Shown piece by piece: positions 1-5,822 of a DNA stretch of 10,294 bases (position 1 is its first letter; every line of letters starts with the position of its first letter). The notes under the pieces are model-generated. The model was not told the origin of the DNA, made no database searches, and worked only from the letters and a program-made list of their open reading frames with translations. Location: contig JAUVQZ010000096.1 of the NCBI GenBank assembly GCA_030597865.1, positions 1-10,294 of the forward strand, given 5' to 3'. Made by a program: the position numbers and the translations under genes. Source of the stretch: Pseudomonadota bacterium (lineage in GTDB: Bacteria > Desulfobacterota > Desulfobulbia > Desulfobulbales > SURF-16).

Positions 1-967
1 CATTCTGCTCTTCCGAATAGATCAGGTAGGGGTTGATCTTGCTGAAATCGCTGTAGGTGCCGTTGATCTTGGCGCGGTTAATGGGGTCTTCCAGGGTGTC
101 CTGCAGGTTAAGGACCAGGACGATGAGGGAGCCGGTGGAGGTCGGGATCCGCACCGATTCCGCCATAAAGCCGATTTCCTTCATCTCCGGGATGACCAGG
201 CGCAGGGCCTTGGCCGCGCCCGTGGTGGTGAGGATGATATTGTTCAGGATGGAGCGGTTTTTGCGCAGGTCAGCGGCCCCTGTCTTGGGTAGGGAGTCAA
301 GGACCTTCTGGCTGCCGGTGGCCGCATGCACGGTCACCATGGAGGCAGAGAGGATGTTCTCGGCGCCGAAATGGTCAAGGAGGGGTTTTATCATATAGGA
401 GAGGCAGGTGGTGGTGCAGGAGGCCGCAGAGATCAGGTTATGCTTGGAGGGGATGTAGTCATCGCCATTGATGCCCATGACCGTGGTGATGGCGTCCTCC
501 GGCATCTCCAGGCCCTTGGCCTTGATCTTAAAGGGCGCGGACAGAATAACCTTTTCAGCACCGGCCGCCTGGTGGCCGCGGAAGGAGCCGTAACCAGCGT
601 CGGGCTAAGCGGTGGGGTCGGTGAAAACGCCGGTGGTGTCCACCACGATGCGCACATCGTTTTCCTTCCACTTGATGTCCTTGGGGTTGCGGGATTCGCG
701 CAGGATTTTGATTGGCATCCCGTTGACGGTCATGGTGCCTTCGGCATGATTGATGTTCTCGATGACCCGGCCACCTTGCCAGCCGTGCAAGAAGTTGCTG
801 AGGCGGCCATAGGAGCTGTCTTTTTCAATGGAGGCAGCCAGATCCTCAAGGCTTTGGCCGATTTCACGGCCCGTATTGGCGACAATGCCGGAAAAATGTT
901 TGCGACCTACATGGTGCCAGAGTGATAGTTTGCCGATACGACCGAGGCCGTTTAACCCGAGTTTCAT
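1..967 (-). pseudogene. gap: Glyceraldehyde-3-phosphate dehydrogenase, interrupted by an in-frame TAG, 3' end outside window
   Basis: GAPDH oxidises glyceraldehyde-3-phosphate with NAD(P)+ and phosphate to 1,3-bisphosphoglycerate in cytosolic glycolysis or gluconeogenesis. The minus-strand frame starts with ATG at 967, 10-15 nt after an AGGAGA ribosome site. The nucleotide-binding glycine motif GxGxxG is at residues 7-12. A TAG at 605-607 (codon 121) follows the stretch TGVFTDPTA. The same frame then stays open to the window edge and encodes the rest of a normal enzyme: SAPFKIK at 143-149, the active-site SCTTTC with catalytic Cys184, His214 in TVHAATG, and the TGAAKA region. About 322 codons are visible, so only the extreme C terminus is missing. 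No frameshift is needed; one base change (for example GAG, CAG or AAG to TAG) explains it. It could be a true nonsense mutation, a sequencing error, or readthrough. TAG is used as an ordinary stop in four neighbouring genes, which argues against routine recoding. The family call is firm; loss of function is inferred. Confidence 0.85.
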
Positions 968-1066
968 CTGGTTAAATCTCCTATTTTTACGTTAGGGAGG
1001 TGTCCGCTGGGGGACAAAGTTTTTTGAAAAATAATCTCTGCGGATTCCTGGACGCAGAATGGTGGG

Positions 1067-1095
1067 ACTATAAATAAGGATAATTGTGTGTGCAA
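1067..1095 (-). promoter_or_regulatory. Sigma70-type promoter for gap
   Basis: On the minus strand TTGCAC (1090-1095) and TATAGT (1067-1072) are separated by exactly 17 bp, close to the sigma70 consensus. This would give a leader of about 90 nt before the gap start codon. The leader contains a small hairpin (TGTCC/GGACA) near 1000-1016. Inferred from sequence only. Confidence 0.5.
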
Positions 1096-1208
1096 GTAAA
1101 ACTATGGGCTTTTCCGAAAAAGCTCGCCAGGGGAGGGTTTGTGATCCGTATGATTACCGGGGAAGGGAGATTTAAACCTCCTACTTAGGAATTATTACTA
1201 AAAAACCT

Positions 1209-1249
1209 TGTGCTGCCCAGGGGTCTCTGGTAGGGTTTCCTGCAGCACA
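1209..1249. promoter_or_regulatory. 8-bp dyad (TGTGCTGC/GCAGCACA) upstream of the sulfite reductase gene
   Basis: Two perfect 8-nt inverted arms at 1209-1216 and 1242-1249 enclose 25 nt that contain a smaller CCAG/CTGG pair. The dyad lies between the divergent gap and sulfite reductase genes, just before an AT-rich stretch with a TATAAA (1268-1273). It could be an operator or an RNA hairpin of the 5' leader; nothing in the sequence decides this. The rest of the 329-nt gap (968-1296) holds the gap promoter and no gene that I can see. Confidence 0.25.
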
Positions 1250-1296
1250 TAACCAGATAACGATATGTATAAATTATTCAAATAATTAGGAGAGTC

Positions 1297-1962
1297 ATGA
1301 TGAAAGACGGTGTGAAAGGCGCTGTACAGCAAAAAGATGGAAGCTATGCCATTGTGCCCCATTTCCCCCTTGGTTTAATCACCCCAACCGATCTGCGTAA
1401 TGTCGCTGATGTGGCAGACAAATATAAGGTGCCGATTCTTAAACTCACCAGTGCCGCCCGTATTGCCATGGTGGGCTTTAAGGAGGAGGATGTAGAGCCG
1501 GCCTGGGAGGATCTTGAGCCCGGTGTTGGCCATGCCGTTGGCCTCTGTGTTCGTTCCATCAAGGCCTGCCCCGGAACAGCGGTTTGCCGCCTTGGCAAGC
1601 AGGACGCCCTGGGGCTTGGCATGGCCCTTGATAAGCGTTTTCACGGTTTTGAGTTGCCCAATAAGTGTAAGATGGGTGTTTCCGGCTGTCTGAATAACTG
1701 CGCCGAGACCCCGGTTAAAGACCTGGGCTTTGTGGGCAAGAAGGATGGTTGGACTGTTTTGGTCGGTGGTAATGCCGCCTCCCGGCCCCAGCTTGCCGTT
1801 GAGCTCTGCAAGGGGCTGACCGATGAGCAGTCCCTGGATCTTGCTGAAAAGATCCTTGGCTATTTCAAGGAAAACGGCAAGAAATCAGAGCGCATGGGGC
1901 GTTTTATCGACCGCATCGGTTTTGAGCGGTTCAGGGCCGATGTCTGCCCGGAATACTCCTGA
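1297..1962 (+). CDS. Assimilatory-type siroheme sulfite reductase (small, single subunit)
   Basis: This 221-residue protein matches the short siroheme/[4Fe-4S] reductases known from sulfate reducers (assimilatory-type sulfite reductase of Desulfovibrio vulgaris, similar length), which reduce sulfite to sulfide by six electrons. One ferredoxin-like half-domain comes first (about residues 15-75). The cluster and siroheme ligands follow: Cys91 and Cys97 in CPGTAVC (CX5C), then Cys131 and Cys135 in CLNNC (CX3C). A third conserved-looking Cys124 precedes the second pair. It is about half the length of dissimilatory DsrA/DsrB or of NirB/CysI, and no extra ferredoxin domain or flavoprotein partner is adjacent, so its electron donor is not visible here. 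The start has two consecutive ATGs (1297, 1300) after AGGAGA at 1288; either could be used. It is divergent from gap and ends 73 nt before the tRNA. Nitrite as an alternative substrate cannot be excluded. Confidence 0.85.
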   Translation: MMKDGVKGAVQQKDGSYAIVPHFPLGLITPTDLRNVADVADKYKVPILKLTSAARIAMVGFKEEDVEPAWEDLEPGVGHAVGLCVRSIKACPGTAVCRLGKQDALGLGMALDKRFHGFELPNKCKMGVSGCLNNCAETPVKDLGFVGKKDGWTVLVGGNAASRPQLAVELCKGLTDEQSLDLAEKILGYFKENGKKSERMGRFIDRIGFERFRADVCPEYS

Positions 1963-1983
1963 AAATTACAGGGATAATCCTGG

Positions 1984-2013
1984 TTGACAAAAATGATTTT
2001 ACTGCTATATTAT
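1984..2013 (+). promoter_or_regulatory. Promoter of the tRNA gene
   Basis: A perfect TTGACA (-35) at 1984-1989 is followed by TATATT at 2006-2011 (16-bp spacer) or TATTAT at 2008-2013 (18-bp spacer). Initiation near 2018-2021 would leave a short 5' leader before the mature tRNA end at 2036, as expected for a processed single tRNA transcript. Confidence 0.6.
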
Positions 2014-2035
2014 CTTGTTTTTTGAAGGATATGAT

Positions 2036-2112
2036 GGGCCTATAGCTCAGCTGGCTAGAGCCACCGGCTCATAACCGGTAGGTCCCTGGTTCGAGTCCAG
2101 GTGGGCCCACCA
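2036..2112 (+). tRNA. tRNA with CAU anticodon, probably tRNA-Ile2 (lysidine-modified)
   Basis: A complete 77-nt cloverleaf with encoded CCA. The 7-bp acceptor stem pairs 2036-2042 with 2102-2108. The anticodon stem ACCGG/CCGGT (2063-2067, 2075-2079) closes the loop CTCATAA, giving anticodon CAT at 2070-2072. The T arm carries GGTTCGAGTCC, the discriminator is A2109 and CCA is 2110-2112. CAU can be initiator Met, elongator Met or Ile2. The C4-G69 and C5-G68 acceptor pairs are among the features TilS recognises in tRNA-Ile2 before it changes C34 to lysidine so that AUA is read. The first base pair is a proper G-C, unlike the mismatched initiator tRNA. Elongator Met is the main alternative. A T7 run at 2114-2120 follows directly. 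Confidence 0.9.
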
Positions 2113-2118
2113 CTTTTT

Positions 2119-2148
2119 TTGCAAGAAATTGACCTACGGGAATATAAT
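2119..2148 (+). promoter_or_regulatory. Possible promoter for the Nif3-like gene leader
   Basis: A perfect TATAAT at 2143-2148 sits 18 bp after TTGCAA (2119-2124, 4 of 6 consensus bases). Transcription would begin near 2155, giving a leader of about 130 nt that contains two hairpins before the start codon at 2284. The -35 overlaps the T run behind the tRNA, so this is only a candidate. Confidence 0.4.
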
Positions 2149-2197
2149 TGGCAGATTGGGCAGCATCCCTAACTAACTGGTTTAAAATAAAAAATAT

Positions 2198-2227
2198 CCG
2201 GCACGCGTCTCTTTGCCGGTTTGAGAC
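2198..2227 (+). promoter_or_regulatory. Leader hairpin with competing pairing upstream of the terminator
   Basis: CCGGCA (2198-2203) can pair with TGCCGG (2214-2219) around a 10-nt loop. Inside that loop GTCTC (2207-2211) is complementary to GAGAC (2223-2227) just downstream, so a pseudoknot or an alternative stem is possible. It lies directly before the terminator at 2229. No known riboswitch class is recognised. Confidence 0.3.
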
Positions 2228-2228
2228 T

Positions 2229-2263
2229 AAAGGTGTAACCTCCCAGGGGTTGCACCTTTTTTT
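2229..2263 (+). terminator. Strong intrinsic terminator 20 nt before the Nif3-like start codon
   Basis: A 12-bp stem (2229-2240 with 2248-2259, one G-T pair) with a 7-nt loop is followed by a run of seven T (2257-2263, partly in the stem). It may end the sulfite reductase/tRNA transcript or a short RNA started near 2155. Its closeness to the next start codon also fits an attenuator. Confidence 0.7.
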
Positions 2264-2283
2264 ATGGGCAATGGGGGGGCGGC

Positions 2284-3096
2284 ATGGCTGAATGTCTTAC
2301 CGTCAGGGAGCTCCTTGGTTTTTTGGATGGCTATGCCCCTTTTTCCTGGGCAGAAAGCTGGGATAATGTCGGCCTCATGGTGGGGGATCACAGCACAGCC
2401 GTCAGCGGCATTCTGATCTCCCTTGATCCCACCCTTGAAGTTTTTGACGAGGCCAAGGCTGCTGGCTGTAATACCATTATTAGCCATCACCCCCTTCTCT
2501 TTCAGCCCCTCAAACAGATTCTTACCGATACGGTGCAGGGTTCCCTTCTGCGCCGCGCCCTCCTTGATGATGTGCAGATCATCGCCTGCCATACCAATCT
2601 TGACGTGGCCCCTGACGGGGTAAATGATGCCTTGGCGGCCAGGATTGGCCTGACGGCCACAGGGCCGTTGGTTGCTCGTGACTGCGCGCCCAACTGTGGT
2701 TTGGGCAGAATCGGGGTCTTAGAGAAGGGCATGGGCGGGCCTCAATTTTTACACCATCTCAGTGCATGCTTGGGCCAGCCCGATATTATGGTGGCCGGTG
2801 TTCTTCCCTCTCAAATTGACAGGCTGGCTGTCTGCGGCGGCAGCTGCGGAGAGTTTGGCCCCCAGGCCCGGGATGGCGGGGCCCAACTGCTCATCACCTC
2901 TGAGGTGAAACATAGCCAGGCCCGCTGGGCTGAGGATGCGGGATTTTGCCTGATTGATTGCGGCCATTACGCCACGGAAAATGTGGTGGTGCCCATTTTA
3001 CTTGAAAAGATAGCAGCCTTTTGCGGCGATACGGTGCCTGTCAAGGCAACTCAGTTCCAGCGCCGGCCGCTACGCAGTTTTGCTCATTATGTCTAG
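2284..3096 (+). CDS. Nif3/YbgI-like dinuclear metal-centre protein
   Basis: A 270-residue member of the Nif3 family (YbgI-like; often annotated GTP cyclohydrolase 1 type 2 homolog), cytosolic hexameric proteins with a two-metal site. The physiological reaction is not settled for the family. All expected metal ligands are visible: His68 and His69 in ISHHP, His103 and Asp107 in HTNLD, and the C-terminal His228 and Glu232 in GHYATE. The length equals the compact form without the inserted PII-like domain. The start at 2284 follows a G7 tract (2273-2279) rather than a classic AGGAGG, which may act as a weak ribosome site. The next gene begins 62 nt downstream on the same strand; a Nif3-like gene next to a C4 zinc-ribbon gene is a recurrent arrangement (for example Rv2230c/Rv2229c in Mycobacterium tuberculosis), suggesting a shared but unknown role. 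The strong terminator immediately upstream makes its expression unusual. Confidence 0.9.
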   Translation: MAECLTVRELLGFLDGYAPFSWAESWDNVGLMVGDHSTAVSGILISLDPTLEVFDEAKAAGCNTIISHHPLLFQPLKQILTDTVQGSLLRRALLDDVQIIACHTNLDVAPDGVNDALAARIGLTATGPLVARDCAPNCGLGRIGVLEKGMGGPQFLHHLSACLGQPDIMVAGVLPSQIDRLAVCGGSCGEFGPQARDGGAQLLITSEVKHSQARWAEDAGFCLIDCGHYATENVVVPILLEKIAAFCGDTVPVKATQFQRRPLRSFAHYV

Positions 3097-3158
3097 ATCT
3101 TGATAACGATAATAATAAAAGTGCCGGATATTCGGCCTTTACCAGTGAGGAGAGGATA

Positions 3159-3875
3159 GTGAAGAAGGAGTTAGGGAAACTACTTGAGTTGCAGGACATT
3201 GACCTGCGTATCCGTAAGCTTGATGAAGAAATTGCCAAGGGATATGGCGATTTGGATGAGCGCCAGGCCGTTGTGGATGCCCGCCGGGAAGAGGCGGTTG
3301 AGCTTGGTGAACGGTTAGAGGTGGTGGGCAAGGAAAAGGGCGACGTGGCCCATGATCTTGAGGAGGAGACCAACCGTCTCAAGGATCGGCAGACCAAGCT
3401 GATGAACGTCCAGACCAACCGTGAGTATCAATCCCTCCTCAAGGAGATTGAAGGCACCAAGGCGGAAAATAAGCGGCGCCAAGAGGAGATTGAGCGCTAC
3501 ACAGAGATTGCTGAGGCCATGGTCGCCAAGATCGAGGAGCTTAACAATCTCTCGGATGGGGAAGAGGCCCTCCTGGTGGAGGAGAAGGGAAAGGTTGAGT
3601 CCCTGGCCAAGGAGCTTGATGCCCAGAAGGCCAAAATCGACAAGGTGCGTTCCGAGAAGGCCGGTAAGGTCTCGAAGACCATTTATAAGCGTTATGAGCA
3701 GCTCCGTGAGCGGCGCAACGGCATGGCCATTGTGGGCGTTACCGATGGTGTCTGTCAGGGTTGTTTCATGAATATCCCGGCCCAGCAGTTTAACGAGGTG
3801 CTGCGCGGTGACCAGCTCCATAGCTGTCCCACCTGTCAGCGCATGATGTATCATAAGCCCATGGAAGAAGAATAG
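3159..3875 (+). CDS. Coiled-coil protein with C-terminal C4 zinc ribbon (DUF164/zf-RING_7 family)
   Basis: A 238-residue protein. Residues about 1-185 are rich in Glu, Lys, Arg and Leu with heptad-like spacing and almost no Pro, consistent with a long antiparallel coiled coil. The C-terminal zinc ribbon has Cys199-x2-Cys202 and Cys223-x2-Cys226. This is the architecture of the HP0958 family of Helicobacter, where the protein has been linked to flagellar gene expression and RNA binding; the role here is unknown. The GTG at 3159 is chosen because GAGGAGAG lies 4-10 nt before it and MKKELGKLLELQDID is the usual family N terminus. An upstream in-frame ATG at 3021 would put 46 extra residues inside the preceding gene. 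It is probably cotranscribed with the Nif3-like gene and is followed by rnpB. Confidence 0.85.
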   Translation: MKKELGKLLELQDIDLRIRKLDEEIAKGYGDLDERQAVVDARREEAVELGERLEVVGKEKGDVAHDLEEETNRLKDRQTKLMNVQTNREYQSLLKEIEGTKAENKRRQEEIERYTEIAEAMVAKIEELNNLSDGEEALLVEEKGKVESLAKELDAQKAKIDKVRSEKAGKVSKTIYKRYEQLRERRNGMAIVGVTDGVCQGCFMNIPAQQFNEVLRGDQLHSCPTCQRMMYHKPMEEE

Positions 3876-3882
3876 GGCAGGC

Positions 3883-4012
3883 GTTAAAAAAACTACTGCG
3901 CGCCGGAAATCCTGCGTCAAATTTTAGTTAAAAATGCTCACTTGCAGATGTAGGCTCCGCCTTTTAACTAAAATTTTCCTTGTCCTTCCGACGCTCGCTA
4001 CAGTTTTTTAAC
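3883..4012. repeat. Long nested inverted-repeat element between the zinc-ribbon gene and rnpB
   Basis: Imperfect outer arms at 3883-3908 and 3986-4012 (GTTAAAAAAACT and GCG/CGGAA blocks matching AGTTTTTTAAC on the other side) enclose a perfect 15-bp inner pair, 3919-3933 with 3962-3976. The central 28 nt contain a small imperfect stem around CTTGCAGATGTAGG. The roughly 130-bp unit could fold into a cruciform on either strand and has the look of a non-coding, mobile or REP-like intergenic repeat. Only one copy is in this window. It may also serve as a terminator for the preceding gene. No coding capacity is seen. Confidence 0.6.
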
Positions 4013-4077
4013 TGTCTGGTTGAACTTGAGGAAAAGTCGAAGGTGCAATTTTTCTCCTCCTGAGTAAAAAAAGTTTT

Positions 4078-4427
4078 AAGTGGGTGCATGATCGCTGGCC
4101 GTCTTGAGCGGCCAGAGGAAAGTCCGAACTCCGCAGGGCAGGGTGGTTCATAACATGAACCGGGGGTGACCCCGGGAAAGTGCCACAGAAAAGATACCGC
4201 CCCTTTGGGGGTAAGGGTGAAAAGGTGAGGTAAGAGCTCACCGCCCTGGTGGTGACATCAGGGGCAGGGTAAACCCCACCCGGAGCAAGACCAAATAGGA
4301 AGGCGTTAAGGGCTGCCCGCCCATGCCTTCGGGTAGGTTGCTTGAGATGCCGGGCGACCGGCATCCTTAGAGAAATGATCATGGCCTGCCGTAAGGCAGG
4401 TACAGGATTCGGCTTATAGCCCACTTG
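4078..4427 (+). ncRNA. rnpB: RNase P RNA, bacterial class A
   Basis: This is the catalytic RNA of RNase P, which with the RnpA protein removes 5' leaders from tRNA precursors such as the one encoded at 2036. Ends are set by the P1 helix, AAGTGGG (4078-4084) with CCCACTT (4420-4426). The universal P4-forming core GAGGAAAGTCCGAACTCC is at about 4116-4133, and the 3' conserved block ACAGGATTCGGCTTATAG is at about 4402-4419. The P3 stem (CTGGCC/GGCCAG) and the AGAGAAATGATCATG stretch near the 3' end are also present. At about 350 nt it has the normal class A size. Long reading frames across it on either strand are incidental. The 5' end is uncertain by a few bases because the promoter is not clear. 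Confidence 0.95.
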
Positions 4428-4438
4428 TTTTATTTGCG

Positions 4439-4461
4439 AACTGCCGGCAAGGCAGTTTTTT
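4439..4461 (+). terminator. Intrinsic terminator of rnpB
   Basis: A 7-bp stem AACTGCC/GGCAGTT (4439-4445, 4451-4457) with a 5-nt loop runs into six T residues, 12 nt after the end of the RNase P RNA. Confidence 0.8.
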
Positions 4462-4463
4462 AC

Positions 4464-4517
4464 CACAAAGGCACAGAGGCACAGAGGTTTTCCCCTTTGT
4501 GTCTCTGTGCCTTTGTG
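4464..4517. repeat. 24-bp hairpin repeat (CACAAAGGCACAGAG type)
   Basis: Positions 4464-4487 pair with 4494-4517 over 24 consecutive positions (two G-T pairs) around a 6-nt loop. The arms themselves contain a reiterated (G)GCACAGAG unit. A T run follows on the plus strand and an A-rich tract precedes it, so it could terminate transcription. Sequences of this CACAAAGGCACAGAG style are, from memory, frequent in intergenic regions of environmental Desulfobacterota and related bacteria. It separates rnpB from ispDF. Confidence 0.65.
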
Positions 4518-4566
4518 TTTTTAGCGGCGGTTATAATCAGTTATTCTTAGCGGAGAACCGTATACC

Positions 4567-5751
4567 ATGAATATGGCGATCATTCCGGCCGGGGGTGTCG
4601 GCCAGCGGATGGGCCTGGATATGCCCAAGCAGTATTATGGGCTTCTGGGTGTCCCCATCCTCGTCCATACCCTGCGGGCCTTTGAGGCCACCTCTGAGAT
4701 TGACGGGGTCATTGTTGTGGTGCCCAAAGATCATCTCCAGGCCACAGAGGCATTGGTGGCCAGCTATGGCCTGGCCAAGGTTGAGCAGGTGGTGGTGGGT
4801 GGCCGGTTGCGCCAGGACTCGGTGGCAAAGGGCCTTGCTGCTCTGCCTGGGGAGACGGAATTTGTCGTGGTTCATGACGGGGCCCGGCCCCTGGTGACCC
4901 CGGAGCTTATCCGTCGCTGTCTGCAGGGGGCACGGGAGAAGGGCGCTGCCATGGCCGCCATTGCCGTCAAGGACACCCTCAAGGATGTGGAGGCCAGCGG
5001 CGTGATCCGGGCCACGGTTGATCGCAGTACACTCTGGCAGGCCCAGACCCCGCAGGTGATGCGGGCCGGCATCCTGCGCCGGGCCATGGCCGGGGTGGGG
5101 CAAGGGTTCATTGGCACGGACGAGGCCGCCTTCCTGGAGGCCATTGGTGAAAAGATGGTGGTGGTTGAAGGCTCAGAGCGCAATATCAAGATAACCCGGC
5201 CTGAGGATCTCCAGATTGCCGCGGCCCTCCTGGGGTCAGACAATGGGACAGACGCCATGGACAACAAGAACAGACGGGAACGCATAGGCCACGGCTATGA
5301 TGCCCACACCCTGGTGGCGGGCCGCGACCTGGTCCTGGGCGGGGTCATCATTGACCATGAGCGTGGTCTCCTGGGCCACTCGGATGCCGATGTCCTCAGC
5401 CATGCCCTCTGCGACGCCATCCTCGGCGCCCTGGGCCTTGGTGATATTGGCCAGCATTTTCCTGATTCTGACCCGGCCTATAAGGGCATCTCCTCCCTGC
5501 GTCTCCTTGAGCATGTCATGGCCCTGGCCAGCAAAGAGGGATACCAACTGGGCAATGGCGATGTCACGGTTATTGCCCAGCGGCCCAAGCTGTCCCCGTA
5601 CTGGCTGGCGATGAAGGAAAATCTGTGCCGGGCCTGTGGGGTTGAGGGCAGTCAGATTAATCTCAAGGGTACCACCACGGAGAAGATGGGCTTTGCCGGG
5701 CGGGGTGAGGGTATTGCCGCCCATGCCGTGGTGCTCATGGTGGCCCTCTAG
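4567..5751 (+). CDS. ispDF: Bifunctional IspD/IspF: MEP cytidylyltransferase and MECDP synthase
   Basis: A 394-residue fusion of two non-consecutive enzymes of the MEP isoprenoid pathway. IspD (about residues 1-222) joins CTP to 2-C-methyl-D-erythritol 4-phosphate; it shows the nucleotide-binding PAGGVGQRM (7-15) followed by PKQ, VHDGARP (102-108), and TPQ and TDEA further on. IspF (about 238-394) cyclises the product of IspE to MECDP; its metal ligands are Asp245 and His247 in GYDAH and His279 in LSHAL, with HSDADV, FPDSD and TTTEKMGF also present. Fused IspDF is known in several proteobacterial groups; the intervening enzyme IspE is encoded elsewhere. The linker is about 15 residues and contains an in-frame ATG (codon 231) that could in principle restart an IspF-only product. 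The start follows GGAGA at 4552-4556. A TATAAT at 4532-4537 could be a -10 but has no clear -35. Convergent with thpR. Confidence 0.95.
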   Translation: MNMAIIPAGGVGQRMGLDMPKQYYGLLGVPILVHTLRAFEATSEIDGVIVVVPKDHLQATEALVASYGLAKVEQVVVGGRLRQDSVAKGLAALPGETEFVVVHDGARPLVTPELIRRCLQGAREKGAAMAAIAVKDTLKDVEASGVIRATVDRSTLWQAQTPQVMRAGILRRAMAGVGQGFIGTDEAAFLEAIGEKMVVVEGSERNIKITRPEDLQIAAALLGSDNGTDAMDNKNRRERIGHGYDAHTLVAGRDLVLGGVIIDHERGLLGHSDADVLSHALCDAILGALGLGDIGQHFPDSDPAYKGISSLRLLEHVMALASKEGYQLGNGDVTVIAQRPKLSPYWLAMKENLCRACGVEGSQINLKGTTTEKMGFAGRGEGIAAHAVVLMVAL

Positions 5752-5822
5752 CTGTCTGAAGGGACAGAAAAAATGTTCTCTGTGGTTAAAAAAAGCTGGC
5801 TGAAAGAGATCCCACCCTGCTG

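Noticed and set aside
605..607. Pyrrolysine or other programmed readthrough of TAG in gap
   Set aside because: Four other genes here end in TAG, GAPDH is not a known Pyl protein, and no element for readthrough is seen; a point mutation or read error is simpler.
326..925. A 199-codon open frame on the plus strand
   Set aside because: It is antisense to the gap gene, whose conserved catalytic motifs lie on the minus strand; the plus-strand product has no recognisable domain.
2036..2112. Initiator tRNA-fMet
   Set aside because: The first acceptor pair is G-C rather than a mismatch and the anticodon stem lacks the three consecutive G-C pairs typical of initiators.
3021..3158. Earlier ATG start for the zinc-ribbon gene
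   Set aside because: It would overlap the Nif3-like gene by 76 nt and add 46 residues unlike the family; the GTG at 3159 has a good ribosome site and fits the family N terminus.
3315..3920. A 201-codon open frame on the minus strand
   Set aside because: It is the shadow of the zinc-ribbon gene on the other strand; its Leu-rich product reflects the antisense of Glu/Lys-rich codons.
4008..4466. A 152-codon minus-strand frame
   Set aside because: It lies across the RNase P RNA gene, whose helices and conserved cores are intact.
4464..4517. CRISPR repeat or start of an array
   Set aside because: Only one inverted pair with a 6-nt loop is present; there are no regularly spaced direct repeats or cas genes.
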